A stretch of 62,468 nt of DNA from Gnetum montanum (GCA_015680685.1 MNCI01011957.1:291413-353880), one strand, 5' to 3'; counted from the stretch's first letter, positions 1 to 12,984 are shown. The notes: a model not told the origin generated them from the sequence alone. Program-made: numbers and translations.

Positions 1-230
1 CTTCACCTCATAGCATAGGAGAAAAACCAGAAAAGACTATAAAAATCATATACGTCAAACTTACTTAGCCATACACTGTGACAACAACAAGTAAGTCTGG
101 GAAGACAACGAATGATTAACCCCAAGTGTTCCATTGGGCGCTTAGGAATTTAGTCTGCGGAGTTCGATCAGATCGCGCGTGCTACGATCGTTTCATATGG
201 TTGAGTGTAGGGGTACCTCGCCACTCTTTA
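1..230 (+). repeat. 3' end of an LTR cut by the window edge
   Basis: This stretch aligns closely with the last 230 bases of the two RT3 LTRs: the same order of blocks, including GGGAAGACAACGAAT, and the terminal GGGGTACCTCGCCACTC. It ends near TTTA instead of CATCA. No primer-binding site follows, so it is best read as the 3' LTR, or a solo LTR, of an element lying mostly upstream of the window. Confidence 0.75.
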
Positions 231-837
231 GTGACCTAAAAAAGGACCATTTAATGAGATAATGGTATGAAAGAATATGAGTATAATCAACATAGATAAG
301 AACACTTTTGGTAGTTGAAAATTTTATAAAATTATTATTAAATAAATAAACTTGATCTAATATGAAAGTAAGGTAAGAAACCTCCTATCTAGCATTATTC
401 CAAGTGAACCAATTATAAAGGCTAGATGAAAGATAATTTTAATTAGCTTCAAGTAAATTTAACTTGTTCTTGAGTTGCATTCAAAAATGGATTTCACTAC
501 TATAGATACCTCATCTTCTTTCACCACTCTTATATTCTAGATTCTTAAGAATATTAAACTTTCCTGTGATAACCTGTAATACAGTTAGTTTTAGAGTAAT
601 CTTTGATTGTTAAGATTACAGGAAGCATAAATAGAAATGAAGCTCAAAGTATCCTTCGTATATAAAACCCGAATCCAAATACAATGATCCAAATTATCAC
701 TACCTTAGTTAACAACANTAAATTAACAACAATTTTGTAGAATAAATTCTTGAATTTTAACTTTTTAAAAAACCAAATTTAAACAATTCTTATAAATATA
801 ATCCTAGATTATTAATGAAACATCAATAAGATGACTT
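231..837. other. AT-rich spacer, no gene seen
   Basis: AT-rich sequence between the LTR end and the start of the RT1 LTR. I see no open frame of useful length, no recognisable repeat and no RNA gene. There is one ambiguous base near 719. Confidence 0.6.
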
Positions 838-2775
838 TGTTGACTCATCACGTCAATGCATCCCCCATCCACGCATCTCAAGATGCGTTGACACAAGTAT
901 GTCGATGTTGATGTAATCATTGCCTATATAAATGCACACACCCATTGCATTTTTGGCACCTTTTGGTTATTCCCTTAACTAAGCTCTTCTAGTTTCTTCC
1001 TGTAGAAGTTAGAAAACTTTTTTCTCTAAGTGCCTATTAAGGACTGAGAACTTAGAAGGGGGGTTGAATAAGTTCCCTAATTAAAATTACACTAGCCATA
1101 AAAACACACCAACTTTTACATGGTTCTCCAACTTGGGTACATCCACACTTAATAGGCAGAATTCGTGCACATCTCTAAACTTTGTTTCTTCAAAAAATGT
1201 AGTTTGAAGGACACCACACCCTATACAAGCTCTAAGCTTCGCTTTGGAGTGTTTCATTGCTATGAAACCACTCAACCCCACAAGATCCCAATAGGCTCAG
1301 AATGTGATTTCAAGAATCCCACAACCTTTACAAAATTGAGCTTTACTCTAAAGTGTTATGAAGCTACAAAACCACTCAATCCTGCAAGATCCTAACAAGC
1401 AAAACAAAAATGTCTTCTTGCAAGTAGCACATCAACCCCACAAGGCTATAAGAAAGAAGGAAAAGAACAAGGAAAGAACGTAACTAAATTTATAGATCCT
1501 TGTACTTAAAGCTCAGTACAATTACAATCAAGAAAATGATGTTATAATGAAGAGAAAGAATATAATTTCTTAGAATAGACAAGGAAGATCTTTTATGTGT
1601 ACAGTACTTTCAGAATTCCCAAGATTTTGACATCATCTTATAGCCTTAGAGTTTATGAAAGCTCCTCAAAATTCATGCAATGGATACTAAACAACTAGGG
1701 TAGATGTCTACTTCGAAGTTGAGACATCTATCTAAGATTGCCCTCAATGTAGGAGAGATGTCTACTTGGAAAGTGGGATGTCTATAGTGAGACATCTACT
1801 ATTTTTTAAGGCATCTACTCAACTTTTGAATTTTGAATTTTGAGGCTTTCTCTTATCAATTTGTCTTCTTGGTAGTCCTTGGAGCATCTTCATTTGACTT
1901 GTAGACTTTGTTTTCATCCATACTCTTATCTTGTTCATGTAGTCTTCATTTTGACATCTTGACATAGATCTCATTTCCTTGAGTTCTCAGGTCTCTTTGT
2001 GCAGTTCTTGTTCATGTCCTGCAAAATCATCATCTACCACATACATTCTATACTCTCCATTGTCCTTAAGGTTTTGACATGTCAAAAGCTCAACACCTAT
2101 AGTGTGGATCATTTTCCTTAAGGTTTTGACATGCCAAAAGGACAACATTTGATTTAAATACACATGTATCTAGACATATTTTCATGAATGGAAATAAAAT
2201 TAAGATTTCTTCAATCTAGTGCAGCACTTGGATTAGCTTAACTTTTCATTCTAACAATTTATTTTAAATGCAACTTACTTTCTTATTATTAAGCATTTAA
2301 TATTATCTTTTGTAATTAACATGAGTATGTCTACTTCAAAATAACATATTAACAATTGATAATCCCATTAGTGGATACTTGGTACACCCAGCAGTAGATA
2401 CTTGGTAATCTAGTAGTGCTAGTATATGTTTAGGATGTGTAAGGAAAGTGGAAATGGATACTCCATGTTTAATCTAGTTAGTTAATTAAGTAGTTAATTA
2501 ATTAGTTAATTTAAATATTAAATATTTATTTACTTAATGATTTTGTAAACAAAGAAAATAATAAAAAGTATAAAAATAGATATCTTACACCTCACTTAAC
2601 TATACACACATATTAATACAAGTGTTGATTGGGAAGACAACGATTAGTGACCACATATTTCACCATCTAGAAATATTGACCACGTAGATAAATAGAGTCC
2701 ATAGAATTTGATTAGATTATGTGTACATCTTAGTGATTCATATGGTTAGGCATAGGGAATATCCACTACTCATCA
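838..2775 (+). repeat. RT1 5' LTR, probably with a 1.1-kb insertion
   Basis: The LTR ends in ACTCATCA directly before a primer-site-like sequence, as in RT3. The block at 2,340-2,530 (two TGGATACTTGGTA copies, then TTAGTTAATTAA-rich sequence) matches the RT2 LTR read on its own strand. A TATA-like CTATATAAATG lies near 926. The family LTR is 0.78-0.93 kb, so 1.9 kb is too long; the middle (about 1,046-2,190) has no counterpart in RT2 and is likely an insertion. The left end is uncertain by some tens of bases. Confidence 0.55.
1046..2190. mobile_element. Unidentified insertion inside the RT1 LTR
   Basis: The RT1 LTR aligns with RT2 up to the block AAGTGCCTA near 1,030 and again from GTGCAGCACTT near 2,217. 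The sequence between starts with TGAGAACTTAGAAGGGGGG and holds repeated GACATCTACT motifs (1,700-1,815). A roughly 25-bp block beginning CCTTAAGGTTTTGACATG occurs twice (near 2,070 and 2,118). No coding potential was recognised. It may be a small non-autonomous LTR element or a fragment; no clear target duplication was found. Confidence 0.35.
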
Positions 2776-2795
2776 TGGGTTTCATTGCCAGGGAC
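2776..2795 (+). other. RT1 primer-binding site, degenerate, tRNA-Asp type
   Basis: TGGGTTTCATTGCCAGGGAC follows the LTR end. The intact plant tRNA-Asp site is TGGCGCCGTTGCCGGGGA; most differences are changes expected from decay of methylated cytosines, plus a small shift at the CpG-rich start. Confidence 0.65.
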
Positions 2796-2893
2796 TTATT
2801 TTAGCTAAGTGCACTAAGTATTATTAGATGGTGAAATCATACAAAGTTGTTGTAAAAGAAAATAACGTATTATCCTTTAGAAAACCAACTAAG

Positions 2894-5800
2894 ATGGCTT
2901 CTTCTCACAAGAATGATTTACCACCACCTATTGAATGCTTCAACCAACAACAAGATAGAACTAGAAGGAATGCTGGTGAGACACCTCAATAACTGAAGGT
3001 TGTCTATGCACATTTGGATCCTTATTATCTAGACTTTGATTTCATCCTCCATCAAGATGAACAACTACGTTAGAAGAATTTGGAGGGCAACATTATGTTA
3101 TCTCCAGATTATTCTATTTCTATAATGCTCATGGTAGATCTCATGAGACTGAGACTTAAACAAGCAAGCCTAGATTACCAAGTAACAGAGCACCTTGCTA
3201 GTGAGTATCAACCAAAAGAGGCCCAACATAAGAAAGGTTAACATATGGAGAATCACTATGAAGCCTCCAAGGGCAAATAGGTCCGAATTCTACTATGTTT
3301 GCCATCACTGATGGAAGTTCTAGAATATCTATCAAGGCAAGATCAACACCAAGGTCCTCCTCCTTTTGATGAGAGAGACACAACTCACCAAAAGTTACAA
3401 TCAACCTTGGTGGATAATCATGATGAAAGAGAAACTAGCTCTAGAGTTAAGAGATCCTCAAGGCCAAGGTTTCTAAATTTTTTGTCAAAAGAATAATCAA
3501 GGGACTAAATAAGAAGAACAAGTTAGCACCACTCTCCCAATCCTTCACTTTTACCATTCTCCTCATCCTCAAACTTTGATAGGAGGGATGGTGACTGAAA
3601 CAGAAGGAGGAATGATCAAGACCAAGATGGAGATGACCAAAGGTCCTGATGAGAAGCTCTCATGGATTCTATAATTCAAGATTTCTCAATGTCACAAATA
3701 ATAAATTTGAATAATAAATGAAAAGAAAAGATTTATTCTTACTCAAATGGAGAATTTATAGTTGAAAGAAAGTAGAAATTTCCAAGGAAAAATAAGAGAT
3801 TCAATCCAATTCTCATACACACTCAATCAAAGCAATCACAAACAAAAGGATGAAAACCAAGGTAATTGGCCAAGGCCTTCTCTCTCTCTCTCTCTACTCT
3901 TTCTCTACAACTCTCCATACAATGGCTAATTATGGCTTACAAATAAGAAAAATAGTGCTCAAGATTAGCTTTACACTCTCTTTCCCAAGATACTCTTTTA
4001 AGGATCTCTTACCTTGCTTTGATATTAATTTGATATGGAGCTTATCTCAATAGACTTCAAAAGGATCCATTACAAAATCTTTTTAAACAAATTCATCTTA
4101 GAAAATAAGAACAACATAATGAAATGAAGAAAATTCCTCTTTTTATAAGAAAAATCTTAAAATGTAAGGAATTACATCAAAGATAAGGAGCTAAGCTCAA
4201 CTCACAACTCTTTCAAGGATCTTAGAGGTCACACATGTCCCTCTCAATCCTCAATTGATCACAATGGAGCTAAAGCTCAAGAGAAAACACTTATAAGAGA
4301 TTCTCTCAACCTTTGTGAACTGCTCTCCCTTGTCTCCCACTCAAACTTTTCTTACATAATCTCTCTCTTACTCCAGCTTTGAAATTTATCTTGCACAAGA
4401 TAAAAAAAAGACTAGATTTTTCTCTTAGAATAGCCTTCTCCTTAAGGCTAATCAGTCTAATTAGAGGAAGTGGGTTAGTCTCAATGCAAAAGCTAGTTCA
4501 AGAGAGAAGGCTAGTCTTTTATGATCTTGTACAAGGAGAGAGCTTGTGCAAGAGAAATGTTAGAGCTTATGCAAGAAAAATTTGAAAGCTTGTGCAAGAA
4601 GAGTTTGAGTGAGAGGCAAGAAAGAGCAATTGAAAGAGGTTGAGAGAATTTCTTATAAGTGTCTTATCTTAAGATTTAGCTCCATTGTGAGTAATTAAGG
4701 ATTGAGAGGAGACATTTGTGACCTCTAAGATCCTTAGGAGAGTTGTGAGTTAAGCGCAGCTCTTTATCTTTAATGTAATTCTCTATATTTTAAGAGTTTT
4801 CTTATAAAAGGAGAAAATTTCTCTATTTCTTTATGTTCTTGTTTTCTAGGCTAAATTTTCTTAGGAATCTTGTAGAATGGATCCTTTTAGAGTCTATTAA
4901 GGTAGGCTTCACATTAGGTCCCATCATATAGATGGGAGAAACAAGCCTAGTCAATAGTAAGAGGAAGAGGAACATCATCAGGAACGAAGGCATAGTAGGT
5001 TACATCATAAGAGGCAAAGTTATGGTAGGAGCCATCATGAATGTAATGACTATGATGAATCATTATTAACTACAAGAAGCATGATCAATATCTTAGAAGT
5101 AGTTTGAATCCCTACTAACCATCAAAGGGATAGTCGAATCAAATGACTTGACATGAATAATATTTCTAAGTTTGAAGGAGGTTTTAATGCTAATTCAAAA
5201 CATCATTTACAAGACTTCCATGATGTCTATGCCTTGCAGAATATTGAAAATAAGTGGAAAAAACTCAAACTATTACCTAGAACATTTATGAAAGAAGCTA
5301 AGTGCTAGTACAAGTCCTTGGAGCTAGAAGCTATCCACAAATGGAGTACAATGCTTGAGTTGTTCAATGATAAGTATCAAACGTACTCCAGGGTGTTTAG
5401 TTTGAGAAAACAAATCCAAGGATAGAAACAAGAAAATCATGAATCCCTTAATGTAGCCTTGGGAAAGTATTATTCTCTTTTGTATAACTGCTTAGGTCAT
5501 GGGTTTTCTCAAAGAGAACAACTTCACCACGTGATAGATGGACTTAGAAACAAAACTATAGAAACTCTTGGGGTTTATGCCCGAGGAAGTTTGTCAGAGA
5601 TGAGGGTCCATTAGATCCAAAGGGTTATTGAACAAGTGTCTAAGGAAGAAGAAGGACTAAACAAGTGGAAAGTGCAGAGGAGTACAACAAGGACCCCTTC
5701 ATTCACATAGGGAAGGTATATTTCTATGATTTTGAAAGAATTACCACTAGATAAAGTGGTATAGAGGAAAACATTATTAATCCAAAAATCTATCATAGAA

Positions 5801-6540
5801 ATATTATCCAAGGTAGAAAAGATGTAAGACTTCTTGGTTGAGAAGTTTTAAACTACTCTAAAGATTATGGAGGAGAAAATGGAGCAAGGGGACAGAGATA
5901 GGAATAGAAGAAGGAAAAAGGATATAGGTAGGAACTATTATCAACCAAAAGGTAAGGCTGAAGTAATGGATGAGGTTGCAAATTCTAAAATAAATGAAGA
6001 ATAATATGACATATGCCAGTATAACCATTCCAAGGGATGTTGTTTTGTAGTGTCACACTTATAAGAATTTGGGGTGTATGCTTTACATCCAAAATTTGTA
6101 AAAAGGAAAACAACCAAGAGATTACATTATTCACAAGAAAATTATTAATAGCAATTCCACCAATTGCAGTATTATCCAAGTGGAGCATCACCTTAGCCTT
6201 AAGACCATTATCAACAATGGAAAAATTCAAAGTTGTGAGGGATGTCATCACCAAGGTAGCAGTATCGTTACTGTTAACCAAATTTATATGGTTATTATGT
6301 CTAACAACATGCATTTCCTCATGGCTCTACAAGCCATACTTCCTTATTCCATTAGTATTATCCCTCAAAATATCATAGAACATATACTACACAAGCTAAA
6401 TCTCTTTTCACTTATCCTCTTCATTATCCACCATCTCATCCTACACCTTTCAATACCACTCCTTTGCTACCTGCATCACCTATGTAAGGAGAAATTCCAT
6501 CGCAACCTCAACAACACAATGCAATGAGGGTTTTTAACTT
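2894..6540 (+). pseudogene. RT1 gag remnant
   Basis: The reading starts at an ATG giving MASSSHKN, comparable to MSSSSSHKS in RT3. The N-terminal part lies at 2,894-3,490. The gag core is at about 5,150-5,700, with motifs such as LELEAIHKWSTMLELFNDKY and QIQG. A cysteine/histidine motif lies near 6,007-6,045 and a proline/glutamine-rich stretch follows. There are many in-frame stops (TAG, TAA, TGA), frame changes, and the inserted inverted repeat at 3.6-4.9 kb. This would have been the structural capsid protein; it is not functional. No protease was recognised downstream before the integrase fragment. Confidence 0.65.
4052..4906. repeat. Long inverted repeat (foldback) inside RT1 gag
   Basis: The left arm (about 4,052-4,390, beginning AATAGACTTCAAAAGGATCC) is matched in reverse complement by the right arm (about 4,570-4,906, ending GGATCCTTTTAGAGTCTATT), at very roughly 80-85% by eye. 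The loop contains a further inverted pair: CTTGCACAAGAT near 4,391 against ATCTTGTACAAG near 4,525. The gag core resumes soon after the right arm. It has the form of a foldback/MITE-like element or an inverted duplication. A CT-repeat lies at about 3,878-3,896 in the sequence just outside, which may belong to the same insertion. Confidence 0.7.
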
Positions 6541-6913
6541 ACTATTAAATGATAGTATGAATGGTTCTAAGCATAAGACTTAAATAGGGATTTCTTTAGA
6601 TCCAACAGTTCACTAAAACCCTTACAAACATATGTGACTATAAATCCTTCTCTCACTACTTTTGAAATTACCAATGAGCCACCTTCAAACCAAAGCTTCC
6701 AAAGTGTTCATATTGTCATATTATCTCATGTAGTTATTGACTAGATCAAGGCATGATACCTTCTTAGGAAAAGGTTCCAATAGTCCATCATTTCTACCAT
6801 TCATGTAAGAGGTATTAGTGACATGAAGGAATGACCACCCAAAGGAAAGGATCCCAATAGTGGATTCAACCACTAGAGCATTTTGACCTTTCTGGTATTA
6901 ACTTCATGGGACC

Positions 6914-7799
6914 TGATGAGTGGTGATAGGTACCCCTATGCCCAACCATATGAATCATGAAGCATTCACACGAGATTCAGTTGAATTCCAAGGACTCTAT
7001 ATCTTCTAGTACACTAGTCTTTTAGAAAGTGAACCTTTCCCTAATAGTCATTCATTATCTTCCCAATTACACTTGTGATGTATAAAGGTATGGTTAAGTG
7101 TAATCGAGGCATATGATTTTTATTGTTTTATGCTTTAAGTTCTTGGTGCTTAAGGTATAGAAATGAATTAATTTAATAACTAATTTAATTTAACTAATTA
7201 ACTAATCTCTAACTAGTCCTAACAAAAGCATCCAATCCCACTTTCCGTACATGTTCTGAACCTACGTATCCACTACTGGGATTACCAGGCACTATGCTAC
7301 TAGGTGAACTAAGCAATAATGCTGCTAGGATTACCAAGTGAATACATGTTTATGCTTGAAGCAGTCATACTTATGTGTTTGATCTATTTAGCTTAATTAA
7401 TTAATTAATCACTTGAAGTTTAATTTAGCTTAATTAATTACATAATTAATGAAAATAATAAATACATAAATAAATTGTTAATCTATTATAAGTGCTGCAA
7501 GGTTTAATCAAAAGGCTTGTCTTTATTGTGGTTCACATTAGTGTGGTTCAAGTACAACAATGCTTGAATAAAGATCTATACACTTTTTGACTCCTATTGT
7601 AGGCACTTGCAGAAATATTCTAACTTTCAAATGATAAAACTGCAAAATCTCTGCTACAACTATGACAAGACATCCCCATAAACACAACTATGAGCATGTA
7701 TTTATAGATTTTATTACTAGGTTATGTCGATGGGGCAACACCATGTAAATGGAGCTACACCAACAGGGGTCCATCGATGTGACACTTTGATGCTCATCA
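6914..7799 (-). repeat. RT2 3' LTR
   Basis: It aligns along its length with 22,965-23,896. On the minus strand it begins TGATGAGCATC and ends ACTCATCA. A TATA-like CTATAAATAC is read on the minus strand near 7,698-7,707. The preceding tract is not purine-rich, so the polypurine tract has decayed or this edge is off by a few bases. Confidence 0.8.
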
Positions 7800-8029
7800 T
7801 ATCATCACAACTGCATGAAAACTCATATTCAAGTTCCTTTACAAAATTAGGATGGTATGGGATTATTGACTGACTCTTGACATAACAAACTAACAGAGAA
7901 AAACTGAGTGCTCAAGTGTACAAATTAACACATTACAAAAATTTTAGTGTTCATGACACAAAATTGAACACCATGACATGACTACTCAAAACTAGATAGC
8001 ACATTGTTTGATGGCATGAAGGTAATTGA

Positions 8030-10832
8030 GAAGATCAAATAGTCCCAGGTGGTGGAGATTCCTAAGGTTCTAAAGAACCTTTGCTAGCTTCAAGCATGTG
8101 TGGTATTTGAGGTGGATATGGCTATCCTGCTGTGGCTACAACCTTTAGTGGTAGGCGAAAGACATCCAGTAATGCCTTCATCTTCTCCTCATTGCTTTAG
8201 GGATCATTCATAGTCAACACAGCATCACCAATGTGGGCTAGAATTAGGATATCCCACAAATAGGAAATTACTAATAATAACTTCTTAACATTAACAAACT
8301 AGGCAGTGAATTATTTGCATTTGACATCAAATGCCTTTACTACGTTCTGTAGCTCTTAGTAGTCATTCATCCTTCTAGCTAGGTTTTGGATGGTAGATCT
8401 CTGATTAGTGTATTTTCCCTTGAGAACTTCAAGTTCAATGTTTCTGATCGTAAGATTTTGCTTAGTGTCCTTATGATGCTTGAACTTAACATCATATAAC
8501 AAGTAAGAGTTAGCCACCTACTTCTCTAGTTCTAATCATGGTCATCTAGTAGTCAACATAGCTAGATTTACATATCAGAGATTGGCAAGCTCCATGTATT
8601 CTACCATCTCCTCAATTTTCAACCCTTTCATGAAGATTTTTGCCTTATTGTAGGCATCTATCTCATCAATGATAAGTTGCCAAACTTCTCTTCCTTGCTA
8701 GAGTTGTTGGAAGGTTTCATTTACTTTTGCCTTTGCCAACTGGATGTGCTTTTTGTCAACTTCTTTCTATAGATGGACCTAATCTCTATAATGATCCTTG
8801 ACTCTCTTAAATTTAATAGCCTCTGATTTCCAAGTGGCTACCTCTATTGTAGTCTTTTGGCAAAGAGCACAGGCCTCCTCCATGGAGAGGTTTCTATTTT
8901 TAGCTATCAATCTCCTTAGCTTTGTGTTCACTCTAGCCGGTTGCTCTTGCTATTGATGCATAAAGTCAGTCAACTATTGTTTATGCTCATCAACATTCCA
9001 TAGGTGATGGTGCTTTTCCATCAGTTACAAATTCTCTTGGTGGGTTTGATCTAAGGCCTTTTGAATTTTGTGCTAAGTAGCCTTTGCCAAGGATCAGTAG
9101 AAGACTATTGTCTCCATCGCACACTCAACCCCTTTCAGTCTAGTGTGAAATTGTTCAACAGCTTCATCTCTTGTCAATGCTGGGTTGAGAAATGCAGGGT
9201 TGGAAATTTGAACTCTTAATTCAACAACTTTAGCAACTAAGTGTTTATTTAGCTCATTTGCTATTTTGAGTTACCCTCCAAGATAATGTTTTTATCCCTT
9301 GCCTTTAGTAGCTCTAACTAGGTTTCAGTAATATTATTCAAAAGATAAAAGACATTTGGAAGCGATTACCTAGTTCCCACTAATCAGTTCAGCAGTTCTT
9401 CATGTTATGCTACACTTAATCTACCGCTTATGATCCTTGTGGACATCTGCACATCTTTGAGTATAATGACGTATGGTATAGACACCATAGGTGCATTGAG
9501 TGTTTTAGCAATTTTGTTAGCAACCACCTCTGCTACTATTTCCTTTCCTTAGTGTTGCATCACCAACATTGTTACCCCCTCACCTTCCTTCAAGCATGCC
9601 AAGAAGGTTGCTGTGTTGCTATAAATTTTTGGAAGTGATTGTTATTCTACGAGAGATATCATGGCCTCTCTAGTGCTAAGATTTAATCTTGCAAACAACT
9701 GTGTTCCTTGGATCGAGAAAATGGATCCACCTCCCCCCATCAAGTTGACTATTTGGGCCACCTCATTTAGGTGACTCATTACTAATTGGTACACTGATGG
9801 GTCCCCATCACTTATGCTTACTCATTGCTCTTGCTTGCTCAAGAGCCGTTCTCAGTATTCGCACAATCATTGGGTTATTGCGATGACATTCGACACAATT
9901 GTTTGAGTGAAGGTTGGAGGTGGTGGCTACTACTCCTCTTCTTGAATGGTTGCTATAGACATTTTATCTTTTATCATCTCTACCCAATTAGTGGTCAGAG
10001 CATGCTTGACAACATCATTTATATAGCAGACTATCCCTCCCTTCTGACAGAGTTTCCTAATGAGGCATGGGAAGAAGAATGTCTTCCTTCCATGTTCATT
10101 TTCTTTAAACTACTTCTCCATCTTTAAATAGATCAATTGTTGAAGGTTGATAAGGAATCTTCCACTCATAGTAGTACATGCATGTGCAAAAAAGGCAATG
10201 ACTTTGCTGGGCCTCACTGTGGGGTTTAGGTGAAAGGCCATAATCTTGTAGTGGATCCTTTCTATTGATGTAAGAACATCAAAATCCTTGGAGTTGATAC
10301 CATAGCACTGTTACATCCATTCCTTTTTGATGTTGGGGTCTACTTACATTAGAATCTTAGCGAGATTTACCTTAGTTTTTGGCAACCCAAGCACTTTAGC
10401 AATGGCCTGCACTGAGTAGGACACTGAGATGTCCTTGATTTTGATGATTGAAGTAGCCTGCCTATTGTTCTAGAATAAGAATGTCTCTCCCATGTACCAC
10501 TCCTCAATGGAAGTGATAATTGGACACATGGGAGAGGTCTTCAGTTGGTCATATACTTCTTTAGGTGCTTGCTCTAAGAAAGGGCCAAAGTTTAACTCTT
10601 GGAGCATTGTTCTTTGGACCTTCCTTGATCTCATTTCATTTAGGCAAGCTTCTGTTAAGGTCACCTCAAGGTTTGCTTATTGAGCTAGTGCCTCATCCAA
10701 GTGGGAATGTTTTATTACTGCTGCTGGTTTTAAAATCTGACAAATAGATTTTACCTTGACCTCTTCCCTAAGAGGACCTATGGTATGGGTTGCAAGTGGT
10801 TCTTCCTGAGCTTGTTTTTGGCCCCTTCCCAT
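8030..10832 (-). pseudogene. RT2 accessory ORF, putative plant transposon protein-like with coiled coil
   Basis: One minus-strand frame from an ATG near 10,832 to about 8,030 reads like protein for roughly 930 codons, broken by TAG, TAA and TGA codons, mostly in contexts one C-to-T step from CAG, CAA, CGA or TGG. The N-terminal third contains VSYSVQAIAKVLGLP, an EWM segment, a segment near AFFAHACTTMSGRFLINLQ and FFFPCLIRKLCQKGG. This order resembles the 'putative plant transposon protein' domain of accessory ORFs in plant Ty3/gypsy elements (from memory, not searched). The C-terminal part is K/E/Q-rich and coiled-coil-like. It is in sense orientation, unlike the gene in RT4/RT5. Function unknown. 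Confidence 0.5.
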
Positions 10833-11950
10833 TCTAGGCCATCTCTCCCTTGGTTGAGATGGTCATCCTTCCTACATGTATTTGCCTTTTGGTGCCATCT
10901 ACAGTCACAACACATTCATGAATTAGTACATATAAGGTGTAACTTAAAATTTTTGAATACCTTATCTCATTGATTGATTACACTTTCGCTAAGGTTGCAC
11001 CATGGTAGTTTAATTATTTTATTAATTATTTATTGTAAATGTCACTGGAGCTTTTTGGAAAGGTTAAAATCTTGTAATTTGGTGTTTAAATGTTGATTTC
11101 TTAGTTAAACCTTTGTGGGAGTTACAAAAATGGTGAAAATGTTTTAGTAAAAAAATGGCACATTTATGGCCCCCACGACTAAGAGCTTACCTCTGGTAGC
11201 TATAGGGTTGATGAACAGAGTGATTTGGATAAATGATTAGGAAGTTATGGGCTCTAAAAATTTGAAAAACTCCTTTGGAATTTGTGAGCAAATGTGAAAA
11301 TTTCAAAGTGGGGTTGTGCATATTTATACTATTTTTGCACTATGACGATGGGGCATCATATACAGATAAGCTGATTAGGCCTTGTATACAAGGTTTGTAG
11401 ATAAAATTTTCAAATGTGAATATCTTGAAAAATACAAGGAATTTAAGATCCATGGAGTTTCAAAAAAGCTAAGAATATGATGAAATCATTGAAGAGGGTC
11501 TTTGAAAGCTCAAAAATTAAAAAATTTGATGGAGAATGTGTTATTGAACAAAATATGTAAAGGAGCACATGGTTTGATGTAGAAGATGGATGTACAAAAG
11601 ATTTTGATTGCAAGAATGCCTAAGGATATGGTGCTTAATGAACCCAACCAAGAGATATGCAAGTGGGTCCTCCCCAAAGTAGGAACATGCCTTATTTTCC
11701 CTTGCATAACCTCAATCTAAGGAGTCCATGGTTCCATAGGTGATTAATGGTTTATGGAAGTTAAGTACTAAAACCCAGAAGATTCTACCCAAGAATTCAA
11801 GTACATCAGACCAAGACACTGAATTAAGAACATGGACACTGGTAGTGACGTGAGTTATGGACAGCATAGACGGATGATGGAGAAGGTGGAATGGAATTCC
11901 AAATTGAGGTAATAAGAAGTAACTTATGGAGTTTGTGTTTAAAATGACTT
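10833..11950. other. RT2 internal stretch without recognisable gene
   Basis: Between the accessory ORF and the RT remnant I see only short frames with no family resemblance. RNase H and integrase would be expected here in an intact element and were not found, so this is probably a deletion junction plus spacer. Confidence 0.5.
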
Positions 11951-11959
11951 GAAAACATT

Positions 11960-12205
11960 CATCCTTAGTCTAGACCAAAACCAACTACTTTCAGTGACTT
12001 TGCATTGCCACTACAAGACCATACAATGGGGTAGATGAACCTTACCTTAAGGAGTTGTGTAATCTTGTCTTTGATGATTTTCTTCAATTTTTTATTCAAT
12101 TGCCATTGTGGTTTCCTCCTTGGATTTATGGATGGATCAGTGTAAATGTGGTGCTGACATATCCGTGGATCAATTCTAGTGAATTTAGGATATGACCAAG
12201 CAAAG
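11960..12205 (-). pseudogene. RT2 reverse transcriptase N-terminal fragment, second part
   Basis: Reading leftward from the RT3 edge, the frame gives FAWSYPKFTRIDPRICQHHI, then KKIIKDKITQLL and a FIYPI motif. This matches the start of plant Ty3/gypsy RT (AFAWSY..., HHI..., ...I(I/V)YPI). It continues the frame ending at 19,464. Similarity is lost soon after; the polymerase YVDD box is not present. Confidence 0.7.
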
Positions 12206-12983
12206 TGACAGGATGCGATATCACATGGGCCATGATATCACGGTGCGCCGCAAAGTTTATAAATAAGAGGCAGCTCTTCCTTGTTTTTGAAGCTAGGCCT
12301 AGACCGTAGGGAAACTATGGTAGTTTGATCTCTCCAGAGATAGAATATTTTCCATGTGCCCACAATAGGAGCTCCAAAGTGAACGGATCTTTATTTGAGC
12401 AAACATTGTACTTGAACACAAGTTTGTGTATGACAATAAAGATGAACTTCTTGGATAAACCTTGCAGTGCATGGAATAGGCTAATTAGGATTGTATTTAT
12501 TGTTATTTAATATTTTCCATTTAAATGCTTTATTAGTTATTAAATCTTTCTCAACCCTTCTCTCCTAGTTAAGTGCCTCAGTATGACTGCTTCGAGCACG
12601 TGCATTACGCTTGGTGATCCCAACAACGATTAGCATTTGGTAACTAAGGTTGCATTGGTTCAGGGTGTGAACGGTAAGTGGGAATGGATGCTGACGCTAG
12701 GTTAATTTAGACTTAGTTAGTTAGTTAAAGTTAGTTAATTAATCTCTTCAACCCTTCATCTTATCAGCTTAGGAGATAAAACCGAAAAGACAATACAAAT
12801 CATATACCTCGGACTTACTTAACCATACCATGAAAAATACAAGTAAGTTTGGGAAGACAATGAATAATTAACCTTAAGTGTTCCATGAGGCGTGTAGGCA
12901 CTTAGTATGTGGAGTTTGACCGAATCGTGTGTGTTACGCTCGTATTCGTATGGTTGAGTGTAGGGGTACCTCGCCACTCATCA
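12206..12983 (+). repeat. RT3 5' LTR
   Basis: It starts TGACAGGATGCGATATC and ends CCACTCATCA. A TATA-like TTTATAAATA lies near 12,257. Compared with the 3' LTR it lacks about 80 bp of GATATC-rich sequence close to the start. Confidence 0.9.
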
Positions 12984-12984
12984 T

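Noticed and set aside
5985-6527. Three overlapping frames of 109-115 codons on both strands near 6.2 kb
   Set aside because: The region is the proline/glutamine-rich gag linker of RT1, with frames shifted by decay; none of the three has independent support.
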